Shown here: piece by piece, positions 1-9,605 of the stretch
How positions within the stretch are numbered: the first letter of the stretch is position 1
How the letters are laid out: each line of letters opens with the position of its first letter
Assembly (NCBI RefSeq): GCF_001547525.1
Contig: NZ_LNJP01000003.1
Coordinates: forward strand, 310,001 to 374,000
Direction: 5' to 3'
Source: Burkholderia anthina
GTDB taxonomy: Bacteria > Pseudomonadota > Gammaproteobacteria > Burkholderiales > Burkholderiaceae
DNA: 64,000 nt
Made by a program: the position numbers and the translations under genes
The notes under the pieces: generated by a model
The model's database searches: none
Seen by the model: the letters and a program-made list of their open reading frames with translations, nothing else
Told to the model about the DNA's origin: nothing

Positions 1-1
1 C

Positions 2-1723
2 GCGACCGCCTCAGCCGTCGATCCCGGCTTGCGCGGCGCCGCAACGGCGCCCGCCACTCCGCCCGCCGGCTACAACATCCTGTTCATCCTGACCGACCAG
101 GAACGCCACTTCGACCGCTGGCCGTTCCCGGTGCCCGGCCGCGAAGCGCTGCGCCGCGACGGCATCACGTTCATGCATCACCAGATCGCCGCATGCGTGT
201 GCTCGCCGTCGCGCTCGACGGTCTATACGGGGCAGCACATCCAGCACACCGGCGTGCTCGACAACGCGGGCCTGCCCTGGCAACAGGACATGTCGCCGGA
301 CATACGCACCGTCGGCCACATGCTGCGCGATGCCGGCTACTACGCCGCCTATCTCGGCAAGTGGCACCTGAGCGCGTCGATGCACGAAACCGCGAGCCCG
401 TACACGGCGCCCGTGGCCGACTACAACCGCACGATCCGCGCGTACGGCTTCGACGACTACTTCGGCGTGGGCGACCTGATCGGCATGGTGCGCGGCGGCT
501 ACCAGTACGACGGGCTCACGGCCGAGGCCGCGGTGAGCTGGATGCGCAACCATGCGCCGCGCCTCGCGAAGGAAGGCAGGCCGTGGTTCCTCGCGGTGAA
601 TCTCGTGAACCCGCACGACGCGATGTTCGTGAACACCGACACGAACGGCTCGACGGTGCAGGATGCGAACCACCCGATGCTCGGCAACGCGCCGCCGCCG
701 AACGACGCGCTGTACCGCACGTCATGGCGCGACGTACCGCTCGCGGCGTCGCGGCGGCAGCCGTACGACGAGCCGGGGCGGCCGCCCGCGCACGGCATGT
801 TCAACGCCGCGCATGCGAACCTCGTCGGGCGCTACCCGTTCACCGACGAACGCGTGCGCCTCTATCAGGACAACTACTTCAACTGCATCCGCGATTGCGA
901 CACGCACGTCGTGCGCCTGCTGCAGACACTGCAGTCGCTCGGGCTCGACGACCGCACGATCGTCGTGATGACGGCCGACCACGGCGATCACGTCGGCGCG
1001 CACCAGCTCGTCGGCAAGGGCGCGGCCGCGTACCAGCCGCAGAATCACGTGCCGCTCGTGATCCGGCATCCCGCGTATCCGGGCGGCATGCAATGCGATG
1101 CGCTGACGTCGCACATCGACATCGCGCCGACCTTGCTCGGACTCACCGGCCTCGACGCCGCGCGGCTCGCGACGATCCGCGGCAGCGCGTTGAAGGGGCA
1201 CGACCTCACGCGCTGGCTCGCGAAACCGGCGGACGCGAAACGGCGCGGCGCGCGATGCGACGCGGCGCGCGATGCGACGCTGTTCAACTACGCGATGCTG
1301 CTGTACTACGACAGCGAATGGATGCTGAAGGAACTCGGCACGCTGCGGCAGAAAGGCGTGCCGGAGGATGAACGGCTGCGCCGCGCGCTCGCGCAGCAGC
1401 CGGATTTCCGGTTGCGCGGCACGATCCGCAGCGTGTTCGACGGCCGCTACCGCTTCACGCGCTATTTCTCGCCGCTCGAATTCAACCGGCCGACGACGAT
1501 GGAGGATCTGTTCGCGCGCAACGACGTCGAGTTGTTCGACATCGCGAGCGATCCGGGCGAGATGCGCAATCTCGCGATGGACAGGAAGCAGCACGGCGAA
1601 TTGCTGCTCGCGATGAACGGCCGCCTGAACGATCTGATCGCCAGCGAAGTCGGCGACGACAGCCCGGACGTGATGCCGATTCGCGACGGGAAGGTGCAGG
1701 TGCGGATCCGCAAGCGGCACTGA
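2..1723 (+). CDS. Sulfatase (arylsulfatase-type), 5' end outside window
   Basis: Sulfate-ester hydrolase of the formylglycine-dependent sulfatase family. The frame is open from base 2 with no stop before a TTG at 29, so the start (and any signal peptide) lies upstream. Counting from the TTG, the metal-binding Asp-Gln pair is in NILFILTDQ (16-24). The C-S-P-S-R motif at 58-62 has the Cys (58) that is converted to formylglycine, and a T-A-D-H-G-D-H block supplies further metal ligands. The last third resembles the usual sulfatase C-terminal subdomain. The substrate cannot be told from sequence. The next gene, a dehalogenase, is 240 bp downstream and appears unrelated. Confidence 0.88.
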   Translation, partial: ATASAVDPGLRGAATAPATPPAGYNILFILTDQERHFDRWPFPVPGREALRRDGITFMHHQIAACVCSPSRSTVYTGQHIQHTGVLDNAGLPWQQDMSPDIRTVGHMLRDAGYYAAYLGKWHLSASMHETASPYTAPVADYNRTIRAYGFDDYFGVGDLIGMVRGGYQYDGLTAEAAVSWMRNHAPRLAKEGRPWFLAVNLVNPHDAMFVNTDTNGSTVQDANHPMLGNAPPPNDALYRTSWRDVPLAASRRQPYDEPGRPPAHGMFNAAHANLVGRYPFTDERVRLYQDNYFNCIRDCDTHVVRLLQTLQSLGLDDRTIVVMTADHGDHVGAHQLVGKGAAAYQPQNHVPLVIRHPAYPGGMQCDALTSHIDIAPTLLGLTGLDAARLATIRGSALKGHDLTRWLAKPADAKRRGARCDAARDATLFNYAMLLYYDSEWMLKELGTLRQKGVPEDERLRRALAQQPDFRLRGTIRSVFDGRYRFTRYFSPLEFNRPTTMEDLFARNDVELFDIASDPGEMRNLAMDRKQHGELLLAMNGRLNDLIASEVGDDSPDVMPIRDGKVQVRIRKRH

Positions 1724-1964
1724 CCGCCTGAACGCACCGGGCCCCGGTCGGGGTTCGGCGCGCGCGTCAGCCGGTACCGTCCGGCCGGCCGCCGCGCGCC
1801 GTCGCCGCGCGCGCCGGCTCCGGCTCGACCGGCGCGCGAGCCACGCACCGCGCCCTCCCGGGCCGGGTTTTCGCATCCGTGATTCAATGTCGATCGAACC
1901 GGCGCCACGCCATCCGGCGGCACGGCGATGTGACCCCTCATCGAACGACCTTCACTCGATCACC

Positions 1965-2687
1965 ATGACGAACCCTGCCGAAATCAAGGCGCTCGTTTTC
2001 GATGTCTTCGGAACGATCGTCGACTGGAGAAGCGGCGTCGCGCGCGGCGCCGCCGCATTCCTGGAGCGTCACGCGCCGACGCTCGACCCGTTCGCGTTCG
2101 CCGACGCGTGGCGCGCCGAATATTCGCCGTCGATGGAAGAAATCCGCAGCGGACGCCGCCGCTACGTGCGGCTCGACGTGCTGCATCGCGAGAACCTCGT
2201 GCGCACGCTCGACCGTTTCGGGATCGTCGACGTGCCCGATGCCGACGTCGACGCGCTCAATCTCGCATGGCACCGGCTCGATCCGTGGCCCGATTCCGTC
2301 GCCGGGCTGCACCGGCTGAAGCAGCGCTACATCATCGCGCCGCTGTCGAACGGGAACATCCGGCTGATGATCGACGTCGCGAAACACGGCGGGCTGCCGT
2401 GGGACGCGATTCTCGGCGCCGAGGTCGCCCGCGCGTACAAGCCGTCGCCGGCCGTCTATACCGAAGCGGTCGAGATTCTCGGCCTCGCGCCGGCCGAGCT
2501 GTGCCTCGTGGCCGCGCACAACGGCGATCTGGCCGCGGCGCGCCGGCTCGGACTGTCGACCGCGTTCGTGCTGCGGCCGACCGAGCACGGGCCCGGCCAG
2601 ACGACCGACCTGCAGGCCGACGACGCGTGGGATTTCGACGTCAGGGATCTGAACGAACTCGCCGATCGGCTGGGCTGCCCGGGTTGA
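1965..2687 (+). CDS. Haloacid dehalogenase, type II (HAD superfamily)
   Basis: Predicted L-2-haloacid dehalogenase-type hydrolase of 240 aa, the normal family length. Motif I is the D-V-F-G-T-I-V-D-W-R block near residues 12-21 (nucleophile Asp first). Motif II is the P-L-S-N-G segment. The Lys of motif III is in R-A-Y-K-P-S-P, and motif IV is near V-A-A-H-N-G-D. The ATG at 1965 was chosen over an in-frame upstream ATG at 1887 because the conserved domain begins about 8 residues after it and the upstream 26 codons look non-homologous. Whether the substrate is truly a haloacid is inferred from family only. Confidence 0.82.
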   Translation: MTNPAEIKALVFDVFGTIVDWRSGVARGAAAFLERHAPTLDPFAFADAWRAEYSPSMEEIRSGRRRYVRLDVLHRENLVRTLDRFGIVDVPDADVDALNLAWHRLDPWPDSVAGLHRLKQRYIIAPLSNGNIRLMIDVAKHGGLPWDAILGAEVARAYKPSPAVYTEAVEILGLAPAELCLVAAHNGDLAAARRLGLSTAFVLRPTEHGPGQTTDLQADDAWDFDVRDLNELADRLGCPG

Positions 2688-2742
2688 CTACCGGAGGCGC
2701 GGCCGCCCCCCCGCGCCGCGACCGCGAGGCGACGGGGCGCCG

Positions 2743-3534
2743 TTACTTCACGACCGCCCGCCATGCGGCCCGCGCATAGAGCAGCAGCAACGGCAGCAGC
2801 GCCAGCGCGAACAGCATGCCCAGCGCGAGCACCCACACCGGCCATTGCTGCGGATTCCCGTGCACCCAGTAACGGTACGGCACGCTCAGGAATGCGATTT
2901 CCATCAGCAGCGCGCCGAGCGGCACGAGCCCGTTCACCACCGCCGCCATGCCGAAGCGGGCCGCGCCGTCGATTTTCTTCCCGGCCCCGTACGCCGCGAT
3001 CAGATAGACGAAATACCCGATGATCGCGACCATCACCGCGCCGCCGGCCAGCAGACCGATACTGCGCACGCTGCGCTCGTGCAGTTGACGCGCCCCTTGC
3101 GGCAACACGACATCGACCTTCTCGCCGATTTCGGGCACGGCGCCCGAGCGGATGTTGCCGGGCAGCACGATGCGCTCGCCATTCGGCATCACGGCTTCCA
3201 GGATCGACGTGTACTTGATGCACCGGTACGAAGAGGTTCGCCCCGAGCTTTCGCGGCGCTCGCAGGTGTCCCACTCCGACTGGTAGGACACGACGGTCGC
3301 TTCGTACGTCGGCGACACCGCGAGCGCGTAAATCTCGTCGCCGATCCAGTACGCGAACGGGAACAACAGCGACACCAGGCAAAAACACACGAGCCACCAG
3401 AATGCGACCGCGCCGCCGGAGCCGCGCTTGCCGCCCGTCTGGCGGCGCACCATGCGCGACGCGAGCCAGTAAGCGGCCACGCCGAATACGACCACGCACA
3501 CCACGAAAACCTTGCCCGCATGCGTCAAGGCCAT
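2743..3534 (-). CDS. Multi-pass membrane protein, DUF3592-like
   Basis: Inner-membrane protein of unknown function, 263 aa. A hydrophobic helix at residues 8-26 is followed by a basic linker and a second helix. A soluble segment of about 100 residues (approximately 75-160) contains a C-E-R-R-E-S-S-G-R stretch and a second Cys, then there are three to four more helices towards the C terminus. The soluble beta-rich segment between membrane helices is what the DUF3592 family looks like. I assign it by this pattern, not by a motif. A G-rich Shine-Dalgarno lies just upstream of the ATG at 3534. It stands alone between the dehalogenase and a LysR gene. Confidence 0.6.
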   Translation of the reverse strand: MALTHAGKVFVVCVVVFGVAAYWLASRMVRRQTGGKRGSGGAVAFWWLVCFCLVSLLFPFAYWIGDEIYALAVSPTYEATVVSYQSEWDTCERRESSGRTSSYRCIKYTSILEAVMPNGERIVLPGNIRSGAVPEIGEKVDVVLPQGARQLHERSVRSIGLLAGGAVMVAIIGYFVYLIAAYGAGKKIDGAARFGMAAVVNGLVPLGALLMEIAFLSVPYRYWVHGNPQQWPVWVLALGMLFALALLPLLLLYARAAWRAVVK

Positions 3535-3633
3535 CTGCCTTCCCCCCGATAGCCGGTCGAATCGCCGCCGGCTGTTTCGTCACCCACGTCGGTCATGTCG
3601 ATCGCGCCGCCGTCGCGACGCGCGTGCAACCCG

Positions 3634-4593
3634 CTATTCCGGCTCGCCGACGAACCTCAGCGCCCCCGACTCCCCCGCCAGCAACGCACGGTTCGCATCC
3701 GCCGCCGCGCGCAGGTAATCCCACAGCGCGGTCACGCGCCGCAGCTTGCGCAGATCCTCGCGGCACGTCAGCCAGAAACACCGCGTGACGACCACGTCGT
3801 TCGGCAGCACGGGCACCAGCGCCGGCTGCGTGGCCGCGATGAAGCACGGCAGGATCGCGAGGCCGCCGCCCTGCAGCGCCGCGAAAACCTGCGCGATCAC
3901 GCTCGTCGTGCGCAACCCGGCCGTCGCGCCGGGCACCGCGCGATCGAGGTACAGCAGTTCGTTGCTGAACGCGAGATCGTCGACGTAGCTGATGAACGCG
4001 TGCCGCGCGAGATCGGCCGTGCAGGCAATCGGCGCGTGGTTCGCCAGATAGTCGCGCGTCGCATAGAGCCGCAACTGATAGTCGCACAGCTTCGTGACCA
4101 CATAAGGCCCGCGCTCGGGCCGCTCGAGCGTGATCGCGAGATCGGCCTCGCGCTTGGGCAGGTTGACGAAATGCGGCACCGGCAGCAGATCGACCGTCAC
4201 GTGCGGATGCGCGGCGCGGAACCGCGCGAGTTGCGGCGCGAGGAAAAAACAGCCGAACCCCTCGGTCGACCCGATCCGCACGTGGCCCGACAGCGCCTCG
4301 CCGGTGTTCGCGACCTGATCGCACGCGGATTGCACGGTCGTCTCCATCGCGTCCGCATACGCGACGAGCCGCTGTCCTTCGGCCGTCAGCGTGAAGCCGC
4401 CGGAGCGCGACTTGTCGAACAGCAGCGTACCCATCGCGGCCTCGAGCGCGCGAATGCGCCGCGCGACGGTCGTGTAGTCGACGCCGAGACGCTTCGCCGC
4501 GCCGCTCGCGCGCTGCGTGCGCGCGACCTCGAGGAAAAAGCGCAGGTCGTCCCAGTTCAGGTTGCCGGAAACCGGCTCGGTGGCATGTCGCAT
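3634..4593 (-). CDS. LysR-family transcriptional regulator
   Basis: DNA-binding regulator of 319 aa. A winged helix-turn-helix at residues 9-67 (F-F-L-E-V-A-R-T-Q-R-A-S-G-A-A-K-R-L) precedes a LysR substrate-binding domain to about residue 300. The start at 4593 is the Met directly before the HTH. The reading frame stays open upstream to 4722, but that extension would overlap the divergent promoter. It is divergent from the MHS transporter at 4752 and probably controls it, and possibly the mmsAB genes beyond. The effector is unknown. Confidence 0.88.
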   Translation of the reverse strand: MRHATEPVSGNLNWDDLRFFLEVARTQRASGAAKRLGVDYTTVARRIRALEAAMGTLLFDKSRSGGFTLTAEGQRLVAYADAMETTVQSACDQVANTGEALSGHVRIGSTEGFGCFFLAPQLARFRAAHPHVTVDLLPVPHFVNLPKREADLAITLERPERGPYVVTKLCDYQLRLYATRDYLANHAPIACTADLARHAFISYVDDLAFSNELLYLDRAVPGATAGLRTTSVIAQVFAALQGGGLAILPCFIAATQPALVPVLPNDVVVTRCFWLTCREDLRKLRRVTALWDYLRAAADANRALLAGESGALRFVGEPE

Positions 4594-4637
4594 CGGCGAG
4601 GGGAAAAAGGCGGGCGTCTCCGGGCCGGCCGTCGATA

Positions 4638-4649
4638 TGCATAAATGCA
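4638..4649. promoter_or_regulatory. Candidate LysR operator (TGCAT-AA-ATGCA)
   Basis: A perfect inverted repeat with 5-bp arms sits in the 158-bp divergent intergenic region between the LysR gene and the MHS transporter. LysR proteins usually bind such AT-rich dyads. The assignment rests on location and symmetry only. Confidence 0.3.
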
Positions 4650-4751
4650 CATCCAACCGGTTTCTTTGTCGGTACATCATGAATCCGCGCATAACTATAC
4701 TCGACCGTGACCTGCGGACCATGAGCCGCGGGCAATAAAACCGGAGACACC

Positions 4752-6071
4752 ATGCAGACCCGATCCACCCTCGACGAGCATGCGACCATCGCGACGCCGG
4801 CGCCCGAGCGCACCGCGAAGCACTACCTGCTGGCCGGCTGGGCCAGCATGGCCGGCACCACGATCGAGTGGTACGACTTCTTCCTGTACGGCACGGCCGC
4901 CGCGCTCGTGTTCAACCGCATCTTCTTCCCGTCGCTGGACCCGGTCGTCGGCACGCTCGCCGCGTTCGGCACGTTCGCGGTCGGCTTCATCGGGCGGCCG
5001 ATGGGCGGCATCGTGTTCGGCCACTTCGGCGACCGCATCGGCCGCAAGTCGATGCTGATGATCACGCTGCTGCTGATGGGCGTACCGAGCATGATCATCG
5101 GGCTGATCCCGTCGTACGACAGCATCGGCTACTGGGCCGCCGCGCTGCTGATCGCGATGCGCTTCCTGCAGGGGATGGCGGTGGGCGGCGAATGGGGCGG
5201 CGCGGTGTTGATGGCCGTCGAGCACGCGCCCAACGGCCGCAAGGGGCTGTTCGGCAGCCTGCCGCAGACGGGCGTCGGGCTCGGCCTGATCCTGTCGTCG
5301 GTGGCGATGGCCGCGGTGGCCGCGTTGCCGGAAGCCGACATGCTGTCGTGGGGCTGGCGCGTGCCGTTCCTCGCGAGCATCGCGCTCGTCGGCCTCGGCT
5401 GGTTCATCCGCGCGAAGGTGCCCGAGTCGCCCGACTTCGAGAAGATGCAGCGCCAGGGCAAGGCCGAGAAATCGCCGGTGACGGCCGCGCTGCGCCGCCA
5501 TCCGCGCGAAGTGCTGACGATCGTCGGCGCGCGCGCCGCCGAGAACACGTGGTTCTACATGGTCGTCACGTTCGCGCTCGCTTACGCGACGCAGCAGCTG
5601 CATCTGCCGAAGGCCGAGATGCTGCACGCGATCACGGCAGGCGCCGCGCTGTCGCTCGTGACGATGCCGCTGTGCGGGCATCTGAGCGACCGCATCGGCC
5701 AGCGCCGGATGTTCGCGATCGGCCTCGTGCTGATGTGCGCGTTCGCCGCGCCGTTCTTCATGATGCTCGGCACGCAGCAGACGTCGACCGCGTGGTGGGC
5801 GATCGTGCTCGGCCTCGGCGTCGTGTTCCCGATTCTCTATGCGCCGGAATCGCTGCTGTTCGCGCAGCAGTTTCCCGCGGAAATCCGCTACAGCGGCATC
5901 TCGCTGTCGGTGCAGCTCGCCGGCGTGATCGGCGGCGGCTTCGCGCCGATGATCGCGACGTCTCTGCTGAAGGCCGGCGGCGGCCAGCCGCACTACGTGA
6001 TCGCGTATCTCGTCGGCTTCGGCGTGTTCGCGCTTGCTTGTACCGCGCTGATGCGTCCGGCGCGAACGTAA
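4752..6071 (+). CDS. MFS transporter, metabolite:H+ symporter (MHS) family
   Basis: Proton-coupled importer of a small carboxylate or similar metabolite in the inner membrane, 439 aa, the usual MHS length with about 12 helices. Family marks are the early [13 protein letters not shown] segment (about 36-48). The loop 2-3 motif is [11 protein letters not shown] (about 92-102), and a second copy, L-S-D-R-I-G-Q-R-R, lies in the C-terminal half. A GGAG Shine-Dalgarno lies 6-9 bases before the ATG. It is followed by mmsA and mmsB on the same strand after 121 bp, suggesting import of a valine-pathway or related branched acid, but the substrate is inferred only from context. Confidence 0.88.
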   Translation: MQTRSTLDEHATIATPAPERTAKHYLLAGWASMAGTTIEWYDFFLYGTAAALVFNRIFFPSLDPVVGTLAAFGTFAVGFIGRPMGGIVFGHFGDRIGRKSMLMITLLLMGVPSMIIGLIPSYDSIGYWAAALLIAMRFLQGMAVGGEWGGAVLMAVEHAPNGRKGLFGSLPQTGVGLGLILSSVAMAAVAALPEADMLSWGWRVPFLASIALVGLGWFIRAKVPESPDFEKMQRQGKAEKSPVTAALRRHPREVLTIVGARAAENTWFYMVVTFALAYATQQLHLPKAEMLHAITAGAALSLVTMPLCGHLSDRIGQRRMFAIGLVLMCAFAAPFFMMLGTQQTSTAWWAIVLGLGVVFPILYAPESLLFAQQFPAEIRYSGISLSVQLAGVIGGGFAPMIATSLLKAGGGQPHYVIAYLVGFGVFALACTALMRPART

Positions 6072-6192
6072 GCCCACCGGCTCGCAGCGCCCGCATTCAT
6101 TCGATTTCAGTTCGACCTGCCGCCCGCCGTGCCTGCGCGCGCGGCGGACGCAGCCCCTTTTTCATCGTCACACCGTTTCCCCGGAGCATGCC

Positions 6193-7719
6193 ATGAACGC
6201 CGCAGTCCCCCAGACCACCCTCGCCCTGCCCACCGCCAAGCTGCTGATCGACGGCGCGTTCGTCGATTCGCACAGCGCCGAATGGGGCGACATCGTCAAC
6301 CCCGCGACGCAGGAAGTGATCGGCCGCGTGCCGTACGCGACGCTCGACGAGGTCGATGCCGCGATCGCGTCCGCGCAGCGCGCGTTCCAGACCTGGAAGA
6401 CGACGCCGATCGGCGCGCGGCTGCGCATCATGCTGAAGTTCCAGGATCTCGTGCGCCGCAATCTCGAACGGATCGCGCACACGCTGACGGCCGAACAAGG
6501 CAAGACGCTGCCCGACGCGCAGGGCGACATCTTCCGCGGGCTCGAAGTGGTCGAGCACGCGTGCTCGATCGGCACGCTGCAGCAGGGCGAATTCGCGGAG
6601 AACGTCGCGGGCGGCGTCGATACCTACACGCTGCGCCAGCCGATCGGCGTGTGCGCGGGCATCACGCCGTTCAACTTCCCCGGCATGATCCCGCTGTGGA
6701 TGTTCCCGATGGCGATCGTGTGCGGCAACACGTTCGTGCTGAAGCCGTCCGAGCAGGACCCGCTGTCGACGATGCAGCTCGTCGAACTCGCGATCGAGGC
6801 CGGCGTGCCGCAAGGCGTGCTGAACGTCGTGCACGGCGGCAAGACGGTGGTCGACCGCCTGTGCACGCACCCGGACATCAAGGCGATCTCGTTCGTCGGC
6901 TCGACGCGCGTCGGCACGCACGTGTACAACCTCGGCAGCCAGCACGGCAAGCGCGTGCAGTCGATGATGGGCGCGAAGAATCACGCGGTCGTGCTGCCCG
7001 ACGCGCATCGCGAGCAGTCGATCAACGCGCTCGTCGGCGCGGGCTTCGGCGCGGCCGGCCAGCGCTGCATGGCGACGTCGGTCGTCGTGCTGGTCGGCCA
7101 GGCGCGCGACTGGCTGCCCGATCTCGTCGAAAAGGCGAAGGCGTTGAAGGTCAACGCGGGCGCCGAAGCCGGCACCGACGTCGGCCCGGTCGTGTCGAAG
7201 GCGGCGAAGGCGCGCATCCTGTCGCTGATCGACGCCGGCGTGAAGGAAGGCGCGACGCTGCTGCTCGACGGCCGCGACGTGAAGGTGCCCGGCTACGAGC
7301 ACGGCAATTTCATCGGCCCGACGATCTTCTCGGGCGTGACGACCGACATGTCGATCTACAAGGAGGAAATCTTCGGGCCGGTGGTGGTCGTGATGGAAGC
7401 GGACACGCTCGACGAGGCGATCGCGCTCGTCAACCGCAACCCGATGGGCAACGGCGTGGGCCTGTTCACGCAGAGCGGCGCGGCCGCGCGCAAGTTCCAG
7501 AGCGAAATCGACGTCGGCCAGGTCGGCATCAACATCCCGATTCCGGTGCCGGTGCCCTACTTCAGCTTCACCGGCTCGCGCGGCTCGAAGCTCGGCGATC
7601 TCGGCCCGTACGGCAAGCAGGTCGTGCAGTTCTACACGCAGACGAAGACGGTCACCGCGCGCTGGTTCGACGACGACGCGACGGCCGGCGGCGTGAACAC
7701 GACGATCGCGCTGCGCTGA
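6193..7719 (+). CDS. mmsA: CoA-acylating methylmalonate-semialdehyde dehydrogenase
   Basis: Converts methylmalonate semialdehyde (and malonate semialdehyde) with NAD and CoA to propionyl-CoA or acetyl-CoA, the last step of valine and beta-alanine/inositol catabolism. It is 508 aa, full length for MmsA. Visible family residues are N161 in the N-F-P-G-M block, K184, the M-G-A-K-N-H segment (260-264) that replaces the Glu-containing motif of ordinary aldehyde dehydrogenases, and catalytic C292 in G-Q-R-C-M-A. The missing general-base Glu is characteristic of the CoA-acylating class. mmsB follows 17 bp downstream, so the two are co-transcribed. Confidence 0.93.
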   Translation: MNAAVPQTTLALPTAKLLIDGAFVDSHSAEWGDIVNPATQEVIGRVPYATLDEVDAAIASAQRAFQTWKTTPIGARLRIMLKFQDLVRRNLERIAHTLTAEQGKTLPDAQGDIFRGLEVVEHACSIGTLQQGEFAENVAGGVDTYTLRQPIGVCAGITPFNFPGMIPLWMFPMAIVCGNTFVLKPSEQDPLSTMQLVELAIEAGVPQGVLNVVHGGKTVVDRLCTHPDIKAISFVGSTRVGTHVYNLGSQHGKRVQSMMGAKNHAVVLPDAHREQSINALVGAGFGAAGQRCMATSVVVLVGQARDWLPDLVEKAKALKVNAGAEAGTDVGPVVSKAAKARILSLIDAGVKEGATLLLDGRDVKVPGYEHGNFIGPTIFSGVTTDMSIYKEEIFGPVVVVMEADTLDEAIALVNRNPMGNGVGLFTQSGAAARKFQSEIDVGQVGINIPIPVPVPYFSFTGSRGSKLGDLGPYGKQVVQFYTQTKTVTARWFDDDATAGGVNTTIALR

Positions 7720-7736
7720 CCCGACGGAGCCCGGAC

Positions 7737-8627
7737 ATGGAAATCGCCTTCATCGGACTCGGCAACATGGGCGGCCCGATGGCCGCCAACCTGCTCAAGG
7801 CCGGCCACGCGCTGACGGTGTTCGACCTCGATGCGAACGCGGTCGGCGCCGCGGTGCGCGCGGGCGCGACGGCGGCGGCGTCGCCGCGTGACGCCGCCGC
7901 GCGCGGCGCGTTGATCATCACGATGCTGCCGGCCGCGCAGCACGTGCGCGCCGTCTACCTCGGCGACGACGGCGTACTGGCCGGCGCGCGCGCCGGCGCG
8001 ACGCTGGTCGACTGCAGCACGATCGACCCCGGCACCGTGCGCGCGGTGGCCGACGCCGCCGCGCGGCGCGACCTCCCGCTCGCCGACGCGCCCGTGTCGG
8101 GCGGCACCGGCGGCGCGCAGGCCGGCACGCTGACCTTCATGGTCGGCGCGGACGGCGCGCTGTTCGAGCGCATCCGCCCGGTGCTGCTCGACATGGGCAG
8201 GAACGTCGTGCACTGCGGCGGCACCGGCACCGGGCAGATCGCGAAGATCTGCAACAACCTGCTGCTCGGCATCTCGATGATGGGCGTGGCGGAAGCGATG
8301 GCGCTCGGCGCCGCGCTCGGCATCGATCCGGCCGTGCTGGCCGGCATCATCAACACGTCGACCGGCCGCTGCTGGAGCTCGGACACCTACAACCCGTACC
8401 CGGGCGTGAGCGACGCGGCGCCGGCCGCGCGCGGCTATGCGGGCGGCTTCGCGGCGAACCTGATGCTGAAGGATCTCGGGCTGGCGACGGAAGCCGCACG
8501 CGGCGCGCATCAGCCGGTGTGGATGGGCGCGCTCGCGCAGCAGCTCTATCAGTCGATGAGCCAGCAGGGGCTCGGCACGCTCGACTTCTCCGCGTGCGTG
8601 AAGCTGTACGAGGCGCAGCCGGCCTGA
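7737..8627 (+). CDS. mmsB: 3-hydroxyisobutyrate dehydrogenase
   Basis: NAD-dependent oxidation of 3-hydroxyisobutyrate to methylmalonate semialdehyde, the substrate of the upstream mmsA product. It is 296 aa, normal size. The Rossmann fingerprint is at residues 6-13 (G-L-G-N-M-G). The substrate-binding D-A-P-V-S-G-G-T-G-G-A block is near 119-129. The catalytic Lys lies in the G-Q-I-A-K-I-C-N-N block (approximately 165-175). The start ATG at 7737 has a GGAG Shine-Dalgarno about 7 bases upstream. A strong hairpin terminator follows the stop. Confidence 0.93.
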   Translation: MEIAFIGLGNMGGPMAANLLKAGHALTVFDLDANAVGAAVRAGATAAASPRDAAARGALIITMLPAAQHVRAVYLGDDGVLAGARAGATLVDCSTIDPGTVRAVADAAARRDLPLADAPVSGGTGGAQAGTLTFMVGADGALFERIRPVLLDMGRNVVHCGGTGTGQIAKICNNLLLGISMMGVAEAMALGAALGIDPAVLAGIINTSTGRCWSSDTYNPYPGVSDAAPAARGYAGGFAANLMLKDLGLATEAARGAHQPVWMGALAQQLYQSMSQQGLGTLDFSACVKLYEAQPA

Positions 8628-8653
8628 CCCGCCCGGCCGACGCCGGACGTGCG

Positions 8654-8693
8654 CCGGCCCGCGACGTGCCGGTACGGCATCGCGGGCCGGTTT
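8654..8693 (+). terminator. Strong stem-loop terminator after mmsB
   Basis: An 11-bp perfect stem (8654-8664 with 8680-8690, arm CCGGCCCGCGA) encloses a second perfect 5-bp stem (TGCCG-gta-CGGCA) and is followed by TTT. It ends the mmsAB transcript and also protects the convergent lipoprotein gene. Confidence 0.75.
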
Positions 8694-8743
8694 GCCATGC
8701 GGGGGAAGGAAAACGCGGGCGGCGCAGTCATGCCGCCGGCCGG

Positions 8744-9076
8744 TCAACCGCGCGGGTTAGACGCCGTCTCGAAGGTCGGATGGCACTCGAACGCGAGTTC
8801 GGAGCGCGCGTCGACGCGGCGGCCGCCGGTCAGCGATTCCTGCTTCACGCTCGCGCGCATCCCGCGCTGCGAGCAGTAGTTGGTGGCTTCGCTGACGGCC
8901 TTCGCATGGGCGTCGGCCCATGTCGTGGACACGCCGAGCGTGCGTGTCGTCACGGTGAATACGTTCGGGTTCGACGTCGTGGTCACGTCGGAAGCGGTCG
9001 AACACGCGGCGAGCAAGCATGCAGTAGCCGCAATGGTCAACCATCGCAAGGTTCGAAAAGAGACTGGAATGGACAT
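8744..9076 (-). CDS. Small lipoprotein of unknown function
   Basis: I do not recognise the family. The product is 110 aa. A lipoprotein signal peptide with lipobox L-A-A-C-S (Cys about residue 25) is followed by a short Thr/Ser-rich linker and a domain with two further Cys residues (Y-C-S-Q and F-E-C-H) that could form a disulfide in the periplasm. The start at 9076 was chosen because it begins the signal peptide directly. The frame is open further upstream but without signal-like sequence. It is convergent with mmsB and separated from the next gene by a long intergenic region. Confidence 0.65.
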   Translation of the reverse strand: MSIPVSFRTLRWLTIAATACLLAACSTASDVTTTSNPNVFTVTTRTLGVSTTWADAHAKAVSEATNYCSQRGMRASVKQESLTGGRRVDARSELAFECHPTFETASNPRG

Positions 9077-9605
9077 GGAGGGCAAGCGCACGCCGTTCGA
9101 CGCGCATTGAGCAACATAGGCGACAGTATGCCTGCTCGATCGCCGGAGATCATGCCCCTTTCGGTGAACACATTGTTTCGAATGGTTAAACGATGGCCGA
9201 ACCCGGCAAGAATTACAGCCGTCGCCGACCATCGTTTTCGTGCGGCAGGTCATTTCGCCCGGCGCGCTGGCCACGCGGGATGCGTCGGCCCGCCCGCGGG
9301 CATGGGGACCGGCTGCGCACTGGTGCTTGCCTAAACCACACGGTTAGCGACGGCACGCGCCACGCCCTTTTTACAACCGCACCACTCGCGCGGTTCGCGC
9401 CCGCGCCTCGCGCCCGCCATACCGGCCAGTGCCCGCCCGCCTGCGTCCGTCGCGCCTGGTCTTCCCGCAGGCACGTCGATTGCGTCATCCTCGCGCCCGC
9501 CCTCCGGCGGACAGCCAACTTCCTTCCAACCGGCGCTGCGCCCCGCGCGATCGTTCACGCGGCGGTCCGGCATCGCAATACAGGTTTCCTGAACGAGAGG
9601 ACGAC
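9077..9605. other. Intergenic region, no gene seen
   Basis: There are 529 bases between a divergent pair (lipoprotein and DUF4397 gene). No convincing reading frame was found. The only structure noticed is a 9-bp inverted repeat (arm AAACGATGG, 9188-9196 and 9229-9237) with a 32-bp spacer. It presumably holds the promoters of both flanking genes. Confidence 0.5.

Noticed and set aside
722-1876. 384-codon minus-strand frame over the sulfatase
   Set aside because: Shadow of a clear sulfatase; no domain or Shine-Dalgarno.
9188-9237. 9-bp inverted repeat with 32-bp spacer
   Set aside because: Spacer too long for a simple operator and no nearby regulator; may be chance.
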